Positions 22,176-32,385 of a DNA stretch of 64,000 bases are shown here, piece by piece. The translations under genes were made by a program, and so were the position numbers. This stretch comes from Mytilisepta virgata. Its lineage: Eukaryota > Mollusca > Bivalvia > Mytilida > Mytilidae. The stretch lies in the NCBI GenBank assembly GCA_028015205.1, contig CM051516.1, forward strand, positions 50,906,230-50,970,229, written 5' to 3'. Position 1 is the stretch's first letter; the number at the start of each line of letters is the position of its first letter. Below the pieces are notes generated by a model. That model saw only the letters and a program-made list of their open reading frames with translations, made no database searches and was not told the origin of the DNA.

Positions 22176-24396
22176 TGCAGATTAATTTTGATAGATGTCG
22201 ATTTCTCTTTATAACGCACAATATTCTAAAATATTTGTTACGAATATGAGACTTACCTTAATATAAGAAACCAAAGATAGTTCCATGTTAGTCCAATGGA
22301 ACATTCATGTAGAATTAAGAAAGGTTTGATGCAAACAAAAATCCATATCAATTCATGACTAATATAATGTTGTTTTCATCAGGGTTATAATTAGTCATTT
22401 ATGCGTCATACATGCATGGTAAATAGGTGGCAAGGTATCTATATAAATTACATTTTAGGAATTTAAGTCCCCATTTGATAAAGGTTTTACTGTTTGAACA
22501 CGCGGATCACAAATTCCAATAATAAATAGATTTTCAGGAATCAAAGAGAGAGGCTTTGTTTGATATACTCTTATGTAATGTATAAAGAAAAAAAAAAGAA
22601 AGCGAACAACTGGTAAAATGTATAAAAGGCGAAATTATACGTATATCTGGGATGTTTATTCATTTCCTACATTTAGTCAATGTACACTATAGAAAACAGG
22701 ATTTCTTCTTGTTCCTCTCACAAGTCTATACAAGCTAGATATAGATCTTTTAAAATAATTTTCATTAATTATTTATATTTATTTTACAAGCTACCAAACA
22801 TGACAAAGTGAAAAAAACGTAAGTAAATAATTTTAATGTTTGTAATTTAACTTTTAATATTCTCCATTTTGTTGAACTATACTGATTTGAATATACATTT
22901 CTTTACTCAGATTTAATAATTCGAATATAAAAGATCTTTACCGAACGCATATTTTGTAAATCTAACAAATGGACAAAAAACATGGGCATTGTAAAGATAA
23001 GAAGCAAAGATATATAATATATGCATAGCCAACACTTACATATTCCACGGAAATAACTGGATATATTTCTTAGATTTTTAACAGATTACCATGAATACGT
23101 AACATTTAATCTTCTCAACCTGTATACATATACATTTCTCTTTTTTTTCAGCCAATTAAACAGTCTCCCGACTCGTGTTGGTAAAATTTATAATCTCACT
23201 AGTGAGTTTTTGGTTCTCGTAATATGATTGGTCTTGAAAGGCTCGTGTTTAAAATATCTCGATTGGAGAAATCCGATAATCTACTCGTAACAAAGTAAGA
23301 ACCTATATGTATCTTATTCTGCATATATGTACCTTAAACACACAACTCTCCTGTCCTGTTCTTGAAAACGGAAAAGAACCTTGTTCATGAAATCCTTGAT
23401 CAGCCTCTAATCTCTACAACAGTCGGTACATTAAATCCATATTCTGTTACTCAGTTCGGCATTTCAGTTAGAAAACGGTTAAAGATGTTGAATACGAATA
23501 GTTTATTTATTCAATCATTGGTCCTTAAAGGGCATGTTACATAAGTTAACTTTAATTTGTAAATAAACATACACAAGTTCGGTAACAATTGCATATTTAA
23601 ACACAGTTTCTTTTTTTAAAATTAATTTTGCTCAAAGAAAAAGCACTAATTCTAATTTGAGTAAGGTATTTTCTTGTAACAAAAGTCTTGACAACATTAA
23701 GTTTCCCTTTTCAAAATATCATTCACCGCAGCATTATGTTGATGTATATGAAAATAAAACTAGAGACCTCATTTTAGAGTCTAGACACAAATACATTAAC
23801 ATGATCACAGGGAAGAATAAAGGAAACTTAACAAAGAAGGATTTTAACAGGACATATACTTAATGCATTGTAAAACGTTAACAAGCCTATCAAATATCTA
23901 TTATTGGCGCCATAACAAAAAAGATTACATAAACAATAGATTTATGACAATTTTCAGATTTTTGGTTCCGGGATGATTGTAAGGAATGATAGATTTTTAA
24001 AATAGTTTTACATGGTAAGACACTATTAAAATAGTTATATGGACGCATTTCATCTCTGCGCATTTAAAAAGTCTTGTGATTTATATTTGCGAATAAATAA
24101 TATTTCATTTTCACCAAATGTTTTTCTGTTAGTTACATACAAGTTCCGCGAATCGCTCATACAAAAAAAAATAAATAGATAAACGCTGATTAGCTCGATA
24201 TTATTCAAATTCTACTCAAATTATACCTCTATAGGAAGCTTTCACTCGCACCCTCGATACATGTATATACAAGGTACTATTCCTGGAATCAATTGTCAGG
24301 AAATATTAACTGAATTCACTCTTACTGCACGACACTACCTGCACTTTTATAGTTTTCATGTATGAACTAACCTCTTTCTCTTTTAATTTTCATTTC
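22176..24396. other. AT-rich stretch, no confident gene
   Basis: The longest frame with protein-like composition is at 23657-23863 (plus), 68 codons, Lys/Asn-rich, first codon TTG, no recognised motif and no flanking splice pattern that I trust. The frame at 23362-23544 is similar. I leave both uncalled. Confidence 0.5.
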
Positions 24397-24742
24397 GATG
24401 GATGGGTTATTTATTTTTGTGGAAAATAAAGACAGATTATTTATTTTCTGCACCGTTGAAGCATGATTGTTCATTTTCAGTAAAACAAGGGACTGATGAT
24501 TTATTTTCACAATTATATTGATAATATTTGAAAATACACAATTTTTAAATTCATGTTTTTATTCTTAAATAAATAACATAGTCAAGGTTGTATCTGTTCG
24601 GAATTTTGGCTGTTCCGCCTTGCAGTCTCAGTCCCTGTCCAGCACTGTGGTATTCGTTAAGACCATCATAAAGATACCATTGTTGTGTTTGTTGCAAGCA
24701 CAAAAATGGCCACCATTGCCATAAATCTGTCACCAAGTTCAT
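24397..24742 (-). repeat. Inverted-pair repeat, right copy
   Basis: Reverse complement of 20525-20905, including 'AAATAAATAAC' modules and the 'TTTATGGCAATGGTGGCCAT' block. The minus-strand 63-codon frame here is not conserved in frame in the other copy. Confidence 0.65.
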
Positions 24743-24944
24743 ATAATATGTACCATTTAATCGAAATTAATCATCATCCTCTGGAAGTGAATCTTCTGAA
24801 TTCAAAACTGCATATATTGCATACGTACAAAAAACAATATAAGTTAAAATGGGAAAAGGTATTAAAGTGAGGTAAATGTTCATGAGACAATATACCTCAA
24901 GTGAAATGAAACCCATTTTCAGACATTTCAAAAACATTAATATA

Positions 24945-25129
24945 TCCTTGTTGTTAATAAAAAAATCCAGTAATGTAGCAATTATGTCTGCGCTTGGCAG
25001 AATCCCTGTATATTTTACTATTATTTTGTCAATGTTGAAATATTTTCATAGACTAGAAAATTTAAAGGAAGGTCTATTGTATGATGCCTATGTGTGTAAC
25101 AGGCAATTGGATTCTTGTAAAGTTAATAC
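24945..25129 (+). pseudogene. LINE reverse-transcriptase C-terminal fragment, 5' piece
   Basis: The frame carries 'KKSSNVAIMSALGRIPVYF' and 'LKYFHRLENLKEGLLYDAY', which match the 'LGR.PLY......KYWHRL.N' region downstream of the RT domain in many invertebrate LINEs. It stops after 'CKVNT', where a hairpin-rich insertion begins. The conserved 'W' and what follows resume at 25697. Confidence 0.65.
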
Positions 25130-25696
25130 TATGATATTATTAATTAACAATTTCCGTATTGGCTTAGTTATTGGTCCGAGGCTTGCTGTATTGGCCTGAG
25201 GCGAAGCCGAAGGCCAATACAGCAGGCCGAGGACCAATAACTCAGCCAATACGCATATTGTCAATTAATAATATCTTTATTAATTAACTTTCATAGAATT
25301 ATCTTTTAAATATAGTCTGTGAAATTGAACTCAAGGGAATCTTATGCACGAACATGAAGTTACGAAAGTATACTTTTTGTAAAGAATGAAAAAAATCATC
25401 TATTTTCTAGTTAAACTTTTTGAGACAAGTAAATTGAATAGTCACAAGTGGGGTAAAAAAATCAATAGTTAAAAAATTTTAAGTAGATTTTTGCACAATC
25501 GTCCGACAGTGCGACGTCCATATAAATTTGCATGTGTGAAAATCCCCGGATGTCGGCCAATATGGGAAAACTCGGCCAATACAGACCGGAAGTTCGTATT
25601 GGCCGAGTTTTTCTGTATTGGCCTTGTTCGATTATCTGTATTGTATAGACAGATTAACTGTTATTTAAGCAAATAACACAGTAGTTTATTAATAAT
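25130..25696. mobile_element. Hairpin-rich insertion splitting the LINE
   Basis: It separates two pieces of one LINE reading frame ('..KVNT' and 'WYYSIMFIL..'). The left half (25133-25275) is an almost perfect hairpin with arms of about 64 bases containing CGTATTGGC, TTATTGGTCC and CTGTATTGGCC around a loop GAGGCGAAGCCGA. The right part has further 'GGCCAATAC' tracts. The outer ends ATTATTAATTAAC and GTTTATTAATAAT are near reverse complements. It is non-coding. Related foldbacks lie at 57358-57530 and 57782-57877. Confidence 0.65.
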
Positions 25697-26484
25697 TGGT
25701 ATTATAGTATTATGTTCATATTGAAAGAGATAGATTTACCAATATCAAATTTAAAGGAACTTAAATTAGGTCGTTTATGCAAAATTGTTAAAAATAAACT
25801 ATCAAAAAGTTTCCTCAATTTTTGGGATGGCTTTAGAGAAAGTAGTTTAAATTCCGACAAAGGGAAATTATTAACATACTTCACTGTCAAAAGATGTTTT
25901 GAAAGAGAGAAATATCTTGATTTAAATTATTTTAAAATTAGACAATCAATTTGTAAAATTAGAGTTAGTGCTCATTGTTTAAAAATAGAAACTGATAGAT
26001 ATGCTAAAAATTATATTGAACGTTCACAAAGACTATGTACTAAGTGCATACTCGGAGAGGTTGAAGACAAGGAACACTTTTTAGCTCAATGTCCATTGTA
26101 TGAAAATGAAAGAAAAGTATTTTATGAAAATATATCTTTATTTTGTAATAATTTTGGGAACCTGAATAAAACAGCAAAGTTTATTTGGCTGTTGACTAAT
26201 TAAAATATTAATGTCCTAAAAACATTGGGTATATTTATAAATAAGTGTTTAGAAATAAGAAATTTTATATAATAACATGCAACTATTTTAATTGATATAT
26301 TATGATAATATAGATATTGTGCATATAGTATGGCTCTGACCTGACTGCGGTTATTGTGGGTTTTAATATATATATGTAAACTGAATATACCTCCAATGAT
26401 ATAAATCATTTGTATTTGATTGCTTGCTCTTAATGGGCCCTTAGTTGGAAATAAAAAATTCTTATTCTTATTCTTATTCTATAT
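25697..26484 (+). pseudogene. LINE C-terminus with zf-RVT motif and 3' UTR, 3' piece
   Basis: The frame continues to a stop at 26201-26203 and includes 'HCLKIETDRYAKN' followed by 'LCTKCILGEVEDKEHFLAQC', a CxxC...H....C zinc-knuckle typical of LINE RT C-termini. After the stop comes a short 3' UTR ending in an (ATTCTT)n tail at 26457-26482, typical of such LINEs. The copy is 5'-truncated and interrupted, so it is dead. Confidence 0.75.
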
Positions 26485-26606
26485 GGTGTAGTTTATATAT
26501 TATTAAAAGATTTGGAAAGTTTTTCCCGAAGAAAATATGAAAAAAGACGAATTTTGGTAGAATCTGGTGCCATCTCATGCTGTAAAACATGCATTTATTA
26601 AATGGT
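26485..26606. other. Unique spacer before the foldback element
   Basis: Short AT-rich spacer between the LINE tail and the target duplication of the next element. Nothing recognised. Confidence 0.5.
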
Positions 26607-26614
26607 TTAAAAGA
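26607..26614. repeat. Left 8-bp target-site duplication TTAAAAGA
   Basis: TTAAAAGA abuts the first base of the left inverted arm. The identical octamer abuts the right arm at 32205-32212. Confidence 0.75.
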
Positions 26615-26729
26615 GTAGTTGATTAAATGGGGATTCTGAGACACTTTTCCCCATGTTAACCCTATGGGGAAAAGGTAGCCTCCTGAGAGGTAGCCTCCCC
26701 GTTTGAGACTTATCATATATGACGTCATA

Positions 26730-26940
26730 TTTTTAATATTGCCAGGATTAATTGGTGCAAGATGGTTGTGTATTGATTAAAGTGTAACCTATCCGCCTAA
26801 ATCCCATTAAATTATTGTCTGTTTATAAAAACTTTTTAATATTGCCAGGATTAATTGGTGTAAGATGGTTGTGTATTGATTAAAGTGTAACCTGTCCGGA
26901 CACGCCCTTTAAATTATTGTCTGTTTATAAAAACGTTTTC
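26730..26940. repeat. Subterminal tandem repeat, left arm (2 x ~104 bp)
   Basis: 'TTTTAATATTGCCAGGATTAATTGG .. GTGTATTGATTAAAGTGTAACC .. TTAAATTATTGTCTGTTTATAAAAAC' occurs twice in tandem. The mirror copy is at about 31886-32094. Subterminal repeats can be transposase-binding sites; this is an inference. Confidence 0.7.
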
Positions 26941-27125
26941 AATAACCGTGAGCGTTGAGGTGTGACCGGTGTTTGTACGTGTTCAGTTAATAATTGGATT
27001 GTTAATGTATGAAAATTGTCCTTTTGTTTGTTATTGTCTGTGTAAAGTACCTCACTTTCATCGGAATATATAACAGTACAATATTGTGTGTACAATATAT
27101 TTAGTATCTCCGTCAATATAGACAA
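26925..27125 (-). CDS. Outward-facing ORF in left arm, unknown
   Basis: A 66-codon frame with 'SILTEILNILYTQY', 'IYSDESEVLYTDNNKQ' and 'FHTLTIQLLTEHVQT', mirrored at 31694-31894 with three or four residue changes. The first codon is TTG, so it would have to be spliced or be part of a longer frame. I recognise no domain. Its conservation may simply reflect the recent duplication of the arms. An overlapping frame reads 'RPMFVYIDGDIKY', equally unidentified. Confidence 0.25.
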   Translation of the reverse strand: MSILTEILNILYTQYCTVIYSDESEVLYTDNNKQKDNFHTLTIQLLTEHVQTPVTPQRSRLLKTFL

Positions 27126-27371
27126 ACATGGGTCGGAGAGCCATCCGCATGCTGTCTTTACAAGTATTTAAATTATCCCTAAAATCTTTAAATTTATAAT
27201 TATAACAACAGTTCATTCATTCAATCACCGAGCTGTTCAAAGTAGATATTCTTGTTCTGACATGTCCATAAATAAACCGGTCAGAACCGGTTTAAAAATA
27301 ATCTGCGCCATCTTTGAAATAATGGAAATTTGAAGCGTTCTTTAACATTTATACTTATGTAGATGAATAAA

Positions 27372-27575
27372 AAATACAGATACAATGTTCTTTCCAACAT
27401 TAAAGTGTGTTATAATATACGTTATTATAAAAACGTAATCACCATTTAACGTATAATTTAGTAAATATTTTAAATACAGATACAATGTTCTTTCCAAAAT
27501 TAAAGTGTGTTCTATTATACGTTATTATAAAAATGTAATCACCATTTAACGTATAATTTAGTAAATATTTTAAAA
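27372..27575. repeat. Second tandem repeat in left arm (2 x ~100 bp)
   Basis: 'AATACAGATACAATGTTCTTTCC .. TATACGTTATTATAAAAA .. CACCATTTAACGTATAATTTAGTAAATATTTT' is duplicated in tandem, and mirrored at about 31245-31450. Confidence 0.7.
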
Positions 27576-28045
27576 TTCACCTTGTTATTCTTCATATTAC
27601 TATCCCGACACTAACATTTATGATCCATCTAATAAATATATAACACAAAATCACTGATACACTTAAAATCTCCAGTTTAAAACGGTATGAACAATGAATT
27701 TCCCAACACATTAATTTCCTTTCAGTTCGAATTTACACACATAGATAAAATCCATTAATTATGCTGTTAATAAACGGATTGTCTGTAGATTAAATCATAA
27801 TCCATTAAATATTTGTTAACAAACGGAATGTATATATATATTCTAAAATAATTCGTCGTACGTATCAAACACATACACACACATCTGTGTATTTATAAAT
27901 TACACGGTTGAAAACTCTACATACCTGATGCGTGAATGTTTGTAAACAATTGTTATTTATTATGACTTTGTATAAATGTCTCATTTCAAGTTAAAATGAT
28001 TTTGCAACAGAGCTCGTAATTATATTTTAACGATAACTATGTATT

Positions 28046-28077
<32 letters not shown>

Positions 28078-28239
28078 TTTTTTAATTACAACGTGTTGTG
28101 CAATTCCCTATATTTAAAATCGCGTCTAATCTAGTGTACAGGTGAAACAACACTGATAAGAAAATCGATTAAAAAATTTTCGGAATGCGAAATTAGCCAA
28201 TCAAATTCTATTAATTCTGGAATTTACAATTTGTATCGC

Positions 28240-28303
28240 TATATAAGCCACGAAAAATTAGAGTTTTCGTCAGTCTTATCGAAGACATTCAGAGGTGAAG
28301 TCA
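28240..28303 (+). promoter_or_regulatory. Core promoter, left arm: TATA, Inr, DPE
   Basis: TATATAAG starts at 28240. TCAGTC, a full match to the metazoan initiator TCAGTY, lies at 28270-28275 with its A at 28272. The spacing from the T of TATA to this A is 32 bases. AGTCA at 28299-28303 matches the downstream promoter element RGWYV at exactly +28 to +32. All three elements at canonical spacing are unlikely by chance. The promoter faces the loop. Confidence 0.7.
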
Positions 28304-28387
28304 CGTCGGAAATTTTAATCAAGATTTGTCAACTATTAAGGTTTGAAACACAAATCTTAAACAGACATCAAATATTTAAATATAAAG
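28272..28387 (+). other. Predicted non-coding leader exon of the zinc-finger gene
   Basis: From the initiator A to the donor AAAG|GTACAT (28388) there are 116 bases without an ATG. The next good acceptor is TTTTTCAG at 29210-29217, just upstream of the zinc-finger start codon. The intron would be about 830 bases and contains the left copy of the outward frame in antisense. The model is inferred from splice consensus only. Confidence 0.45.
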
Positions 28388-29217
28388 GTACATTAATTAA
28401 TATTAATACATGTATTTATATATCATAAAATTTAGTTTTGTATGAATATAATTGTGACAACAAAGTTAAATCATATGGTATCATATGGTCTAAGATATTC
28501 TAGTTATAAAACTGAGGAGTGACTCCGTCCGACGATTCCCGAAACCGACCCTCAATTTTCACAGTGAATCGTTGGATAGATATGAGACAATTTGGAGTCG
28601 GCCAGTCTCGTATAAGGGTACCTCATATCATCATAATTCGGATATCATTGTAACAGAAAAAAAAACTTTTGATGCTTTTAGCTTTTTTTATTTTTTTATT
28701 TTTTTTGTTTTTTGTTTTTTTTTTGGATAAAAATCATATTTATCTACTTATTTGAGCAAACAAAAAGTTCTAGAAAGTTTGAAGTAGTCTCCTGCACTGG
28801 TAAGGTGTACTGACTTAGAGCAGTGTCATTTAGCTTACAATGGAGAGGAGTGTCATGTGGCATGCCCCGCTATAGTCAGGAAGATCTCTCCGACTAAAAC
28901 CTTTGCAGTATTGCTTAACTGCGAGAGCAGCTCTGTTTCCAGTGATGGAATTGTTGACGGGCGGTGACTACTTTGGCGAAAGCCTTAGTCAAACATTCTT
29001 GAATATCGATCAGATCGTTATTCATATCAGTATCAAGACAGGGAACCCATACGGTCGGTAGGTTAAGGAGTCGTTTTTTCCGACCCGTGGGCGAGTACCA
29101 GTGGCGATAGGCTCCTTTGATATGAATAATGACTGGTTGTCAGTATCATATTATGATGAATAATAAAAATAAAAATACAAATGCTTTAACAATATTGAGC
29201 ACACTTTCATTTTTCAG

Positions 29218-29552
29218 GAAAAAAAAAAAAGATGGAACCTTCGTCGAAAAATATCAAGATGGCAAAATCTCCAATCAAATGCGGTGTATGCGGAAAATCG
29301 TTTTCCCATAAAGAGAGTTTAATGCGCCATAAGAGATCGGTTCATACTGGAACGAAATGGCATTGTGCCACCTGCGATTTGGTATTTTCAAGAAAAGACA
29401 ACTTCCAACGTCATAAGCGAAACCACGATAAACAACCGGAATGTGGTACTGAATATTCTAGAAAAGATGCGATGTTGAGACATTACAGAAACAGACACGG
29501 AATCAATCAACCATATCCACCTAGCAGTCAATCATATCCACCGCCATCTTGA
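29218..29552 (+). CDS. Small C2H2 zinc-finger protein in the loop of the foldback element
   Basis: The ATG at 29232 follows the acceptor TTTTTCAG and an A-run, and the frame ends TGA at 29550-29552 (106 codons). Finger 1 is C17-x2-C20-x12-H33-x4-H38. Finger 2 is C45-x2-C48-x12-H61-x3-H65. Finger 3 keeps one cysteine (C71), H84 and H89 but lacks the first cysteine (position 68 is Q), so it is probably broken. The C-terminus is Pro/Ser-rich. The first 10 codons lie in the left arm and the last three in the right arm; the fingers are encoded by the single-copy loop. Small C2H2 proteins occur in several mobile-element and virus-like families; binding to the element's own ends is a guess. No partner enzyme is visible. 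Confidence 0.65.
29264..29542. other. Single-copy loop of the foldback element
   Basis: These 279 bases are the only part of the element without an inverted partner. They encode residues 12 to 103 of the zinc-finger frame. The right arm begins at 29543 with GCCATCTTGATA, matching inverted TATCAAGATGGC at 29252-29263. Confidence 0.7.
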
Positions 29553-29654
29553 TAATTTTCGACGCTGGTTCCATCTTCTTTTTTTTCTGAAAAATGAAAG
29601 TGTGCTCAATATTGTTAAAGCATTTGTATTTGTATTTTTATTATTCATCATAAT

Positions 29655-29888
29655 ATGATACTGACAACCAGTCATTATTCATATCAAAGGACCCTATCGC
29701 CACTGGTACTCGCCCACGGGTCGGAAAAACGACTCCTTAATCTACCGACCGTATGGGTTCCCAGTCTTGATACTGATATGAATAACGATCTGATCGATAT
29801 TCAAGAATGTTTGACTAAGGCTTTAGCCAAAGTAATCACCGCCCGTCAACATTTCCATCACTGGAAACAGAGCTGCTCTCGCAGTTAA
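29655..29888 (+). CDS. Outward-facing ORF in right arm, unknown
   Basis: A 77-codon frame with 'SEKRLLNLPTVWVPSLD', 'DLIDIQECLTKALAKV' and 'FHHWKQSCSRS' before its stop. It lies downstream of the zinc-finger frame on the same strand, so it could be a second cistron or a 3' exon. In the left arm the mirror copy (29148-28915, minus strand) has one extra base in an A-run (six versus five) and is frameshifted. Only the right-arm copy is therefore intact. I recognise no family. Confidence 0.35.
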   Translation: MILTTSHYSYQRTLSPLVLAHGSEKRLLNLPTVWVPSLDTDMNNDLIDIQECLTKALAKVITARQHFHHWKQSCSRS

Positions 29889-30497
29889 ACAATACTGCAA
29901 AGGTTTTAGTCGGAGAGATCTTCCTGACTATAGTGGGGCATGCCACATGACACTCCTCTCCATTGTAAGCTAAATGGCACTGCTCTAAGTCAGTACACCT
30001 TACCAGTGCAGGAGACTACTTCAAACTTTCTAGAACTTTTTGTTTGCTCAAATAAGTAGATAAATACGATTTTTATCCAAAAAAAAACCAAAAAAAAAAA
30101 TTAAAAAATGAAAAAATAAAAAAAGTTAAAAGCATCAGAAGTTTTTTTCTGTTACAATGATATCCGAATTATGATGATATGAGGTATCCTTATACGAGAC
30201 TGGCCGACTCCAAATTGTCTCATATCTATCCAACGATTCACTGTGAAAATTGAGGGTCGGTTTCGGGAATCGTCGGACGGAGTCACTCCTCAGTTTTATA
30301 ACTAGAATATCTTAGACCATATGTCAATGATTTAACTTTGTTGTCACAATTATATTCATACAAAACTAAATTTTATGATATATAAATACATGTATTAATA
30401 TTAATTAATGTACCTTTATATTTAAATATTTGATGTCTGTTTAAGATTGGTGTTTCAAACCTTGATAGTTGACAAATCTTGATTAAAATTTCCGACG

Positions 30498-30561
30498 TGA
30501 CTTCACCTTTGAATGTCTTCGATAAGACTGACGAAAACTCTAATTTTTCGTGGCTTATATA
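30498..30561 (-). promoter_or_regulatory. Core promoter, right arm (mirror copy)
   Basis: On the minus strand TATATAAG (30561-30554), TCAGTC (30531-30526, A at 30529) and AGTCA (30502-30498) repeat the left promoter exactly, including the 32-base spacing and the +28 position of the downstream element. It would drive minus-strand transcription through the loop. That transcript would meet a mirrored ATG near 29567 whose frame closes after 17 codons. Confidence 0.65.
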
Positions 30562-30723
30562 GCGATACAATTGTAAATTCCAGAATTAATAATATTTGAT
30601 TGGCTAATTTCGCATTCCGAAAATTTTTTAATCGATTTTCTTATCAGTGTTGTTTCACCTGTACACTAGATTAGACGTGATTTTAAATCTAGGGTATTGC
30701 ACAACACGTTGTAATAAAAAAAA

Positions 30724-30755
<32 letters not shown>

Positions 30756-31693
30756 AATACATAGTTATCATTAAAATATAATTACGAGCTCTGTTGCAAA
30801 ATCATTTTAACTTGAAATGAGACATTTATACAAAGTCATAATAAATAACAATTGTTTACAAACATTCACGCCTCAGGTATGTAGAGTTTTCAACCGTGTA
30901 ATTTATAAATACACAGATGTGTGTGTATGTGTTTGATACGTCCGACGAATTATTTTAGAATATATATATACATTCCGTTTGTTAACACATATTTAATGGA
31001 TTATGATTTAATCTACAGACAATCCGTTTATTAACAGCATAATTAATTCTTTCGAGTATTTAAATGGATTTTATCTATGTGTGTAAATTCGAACTGAAAG
31101 GAAATTAATGTGTTGGGAAATTCATTGTTCATACCGTTTTAAACTGGAGATTTTAAGTGTATCAGTGATTTTGTGTTATATATTTATTAGATGGATCATA
31201 AATGTTAGTGTCGGGATAGTAACATGAAGAATAACAAGGTGAATTTTAAAATATTTACTAAATTATACGTTAAATTGTGATTACATTTTTATAATAACGT
31301 ATAATAGAACACACTTTAATTTTGGAAAGAACATTGTATCTGTATTTAAAATATTTACTAAATTATACGTTAAATGGTGATTACGTTTTTATAATAACGT
31401 ATATTATAACACACTTTAATGTTGGAAAGAACATTGTATCTGTATTTTTTATTCATCTACATAAGTATAAATGCTAAAGGACGCTTCAAATTTCCATTAT
31501 TTCAAAGATGGCGCAGATTATTTTTAAACCGGTTCTGACCGGTTTATTTATGGACATGTCAGAACAAGAATATCTACTTTGAACAGCTCGGTGATTGAAT
31601 GAATGAACTGTTGTTATAATTATAAATTTAAAGATTTTAGGGATAATTTAAATACTTGTAAAGACAGCATGCGGATGGCTCTCCGACCCATGT

Positions 31694-31894
31694 TTGTCTA
31701 TATTGACGGAGATATTAAATATATTGTACACACAATATTTTACTGTTATATATTCCGATGAAAGTGAGGTACTTTACACAGACAATAACAAACAAAAGGA
31801 CAATTTTCATACATTAACAATCCAATTATTAACTGAACACGTACAAACATCGGTCACACCTCAACGCTCACGGTTATTGAAAAAGTTTTTATAA
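31694..31894 (+). CDS. Outward-facing ORF in right arm, unknown (mirror of 26925-27125)
   Basis: A 66-codon frame, near-identical to the left-arm copy, ending TAA at 31892-31894 close to the subterminal repeats. It starts on TTG and has no recognisable domain. The open frame in both arms is notable in AT-rich DNA but may be inherited from one ancestral sequence. Confidence 0.25.
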   Translation: MSILTEILNILYTQYFTVIYSDESEVLYTDNNKQKDNFHTLTIQLLTEHVQTSVTPQRSRLLKKFL

Positions 31895-32204
31895 ACAGAC
31901 AATAATTTAAAGGGCGTGTCCGGACAGGTTACACTTTAATCAATACACAACCATCTTACACCAATTAATCCTGGCAATATTAAAAAGTTTTTATAAACAG
32001 ACAATAATTTAAAGGGATTTAGGCGGATAGGTTACACTTTAATCAATACACAACCATCTTACACCAATTAATCCTGGCAATATTAAAAATATGACGTCAT
32101 ATATGATAAGTCTCAAATCGGGAGGCTACCTCTCAGGAGGCTACCTTTTCCCCATAGGGTGAACATGGGGAAAAGTGTCTCAGAATCCCCATTTAATCAA
32201 CTAC

Positions 32205-32212
32205 TTAAAAGA
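32205..32212. repeat. Right 8-bp target-site duplication TTAAAAGA
   Basis: Directly follows the right terminus ..AATCAACTAC and matches the octamer at 26607-26614. Confidence 0.75.
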
Positions 32213-32385
32213 CCTGCCGAGTTATTTACTTCCAATACATTGTAGGCCAGGTTATTTATTTTCAAACTACCACAGAACAAACCATTCATTTTTGTTATTA
32301 TCAAGGCTGAGTTATTTATTTTCAAAATCCTCCTGCCCACCCCCCCCCCCCCCCCCCCCAGAATATCAAATGGTCGTCCCCTAAA
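32213..32385. repeat. ATTTATTTTC modules plus C-tract block
   Basis: Three or four modules with 'GAGTTATTTATTTTC' or 'GGTTATTTATTTTC', then 'CTCCTGCCC', a C-tract (32340-32358) and 'CAGAATATCAAATGGTCG'. Same family as 20776-20970. The 69-codon frame here is a by-product. Confidence 0.6.

Larger units (their letters stand above)
26615..32204. mobile_element. 5.59 kb long-armed foldback element with gene-bearing loop
   Basis: The left arm (26615-29263) and right arm (29543-32204) are inverted copies of about 2.65 kb, differing only by scattered substitutions and small indels. The termini are GTAGTTGATTAAATGGGG and its exact complement, flanked by TTAAAAGA on both sides. Each arm carries an inward-facing core promoter with a leader exon, an outward-facing frame near the loop, another outward-facing frame near the terminus, and subterminal tandem repeats. 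The 279-bp loop holds most of a C2H2 zinc-finger frame. No transposase, integrase or polymerase is recognised. An 8-bp duplication occurs with hAT, P and some other DNA transposons; the terminus does not look like hAT. Recent insertion is inferred from arm identity and the intact duplication. Confidence 0.8.

Noticed and set aside
26615..32204. Polinton-like or virus-derived identity for the long foldback element
   Set aside because: No integrase, DNA polymerase, packaging ATPase or capsid motif is visible, and the duplication is 8 bp rather than 6 bp. A small zinc-finger protein alone is not diagnostic.
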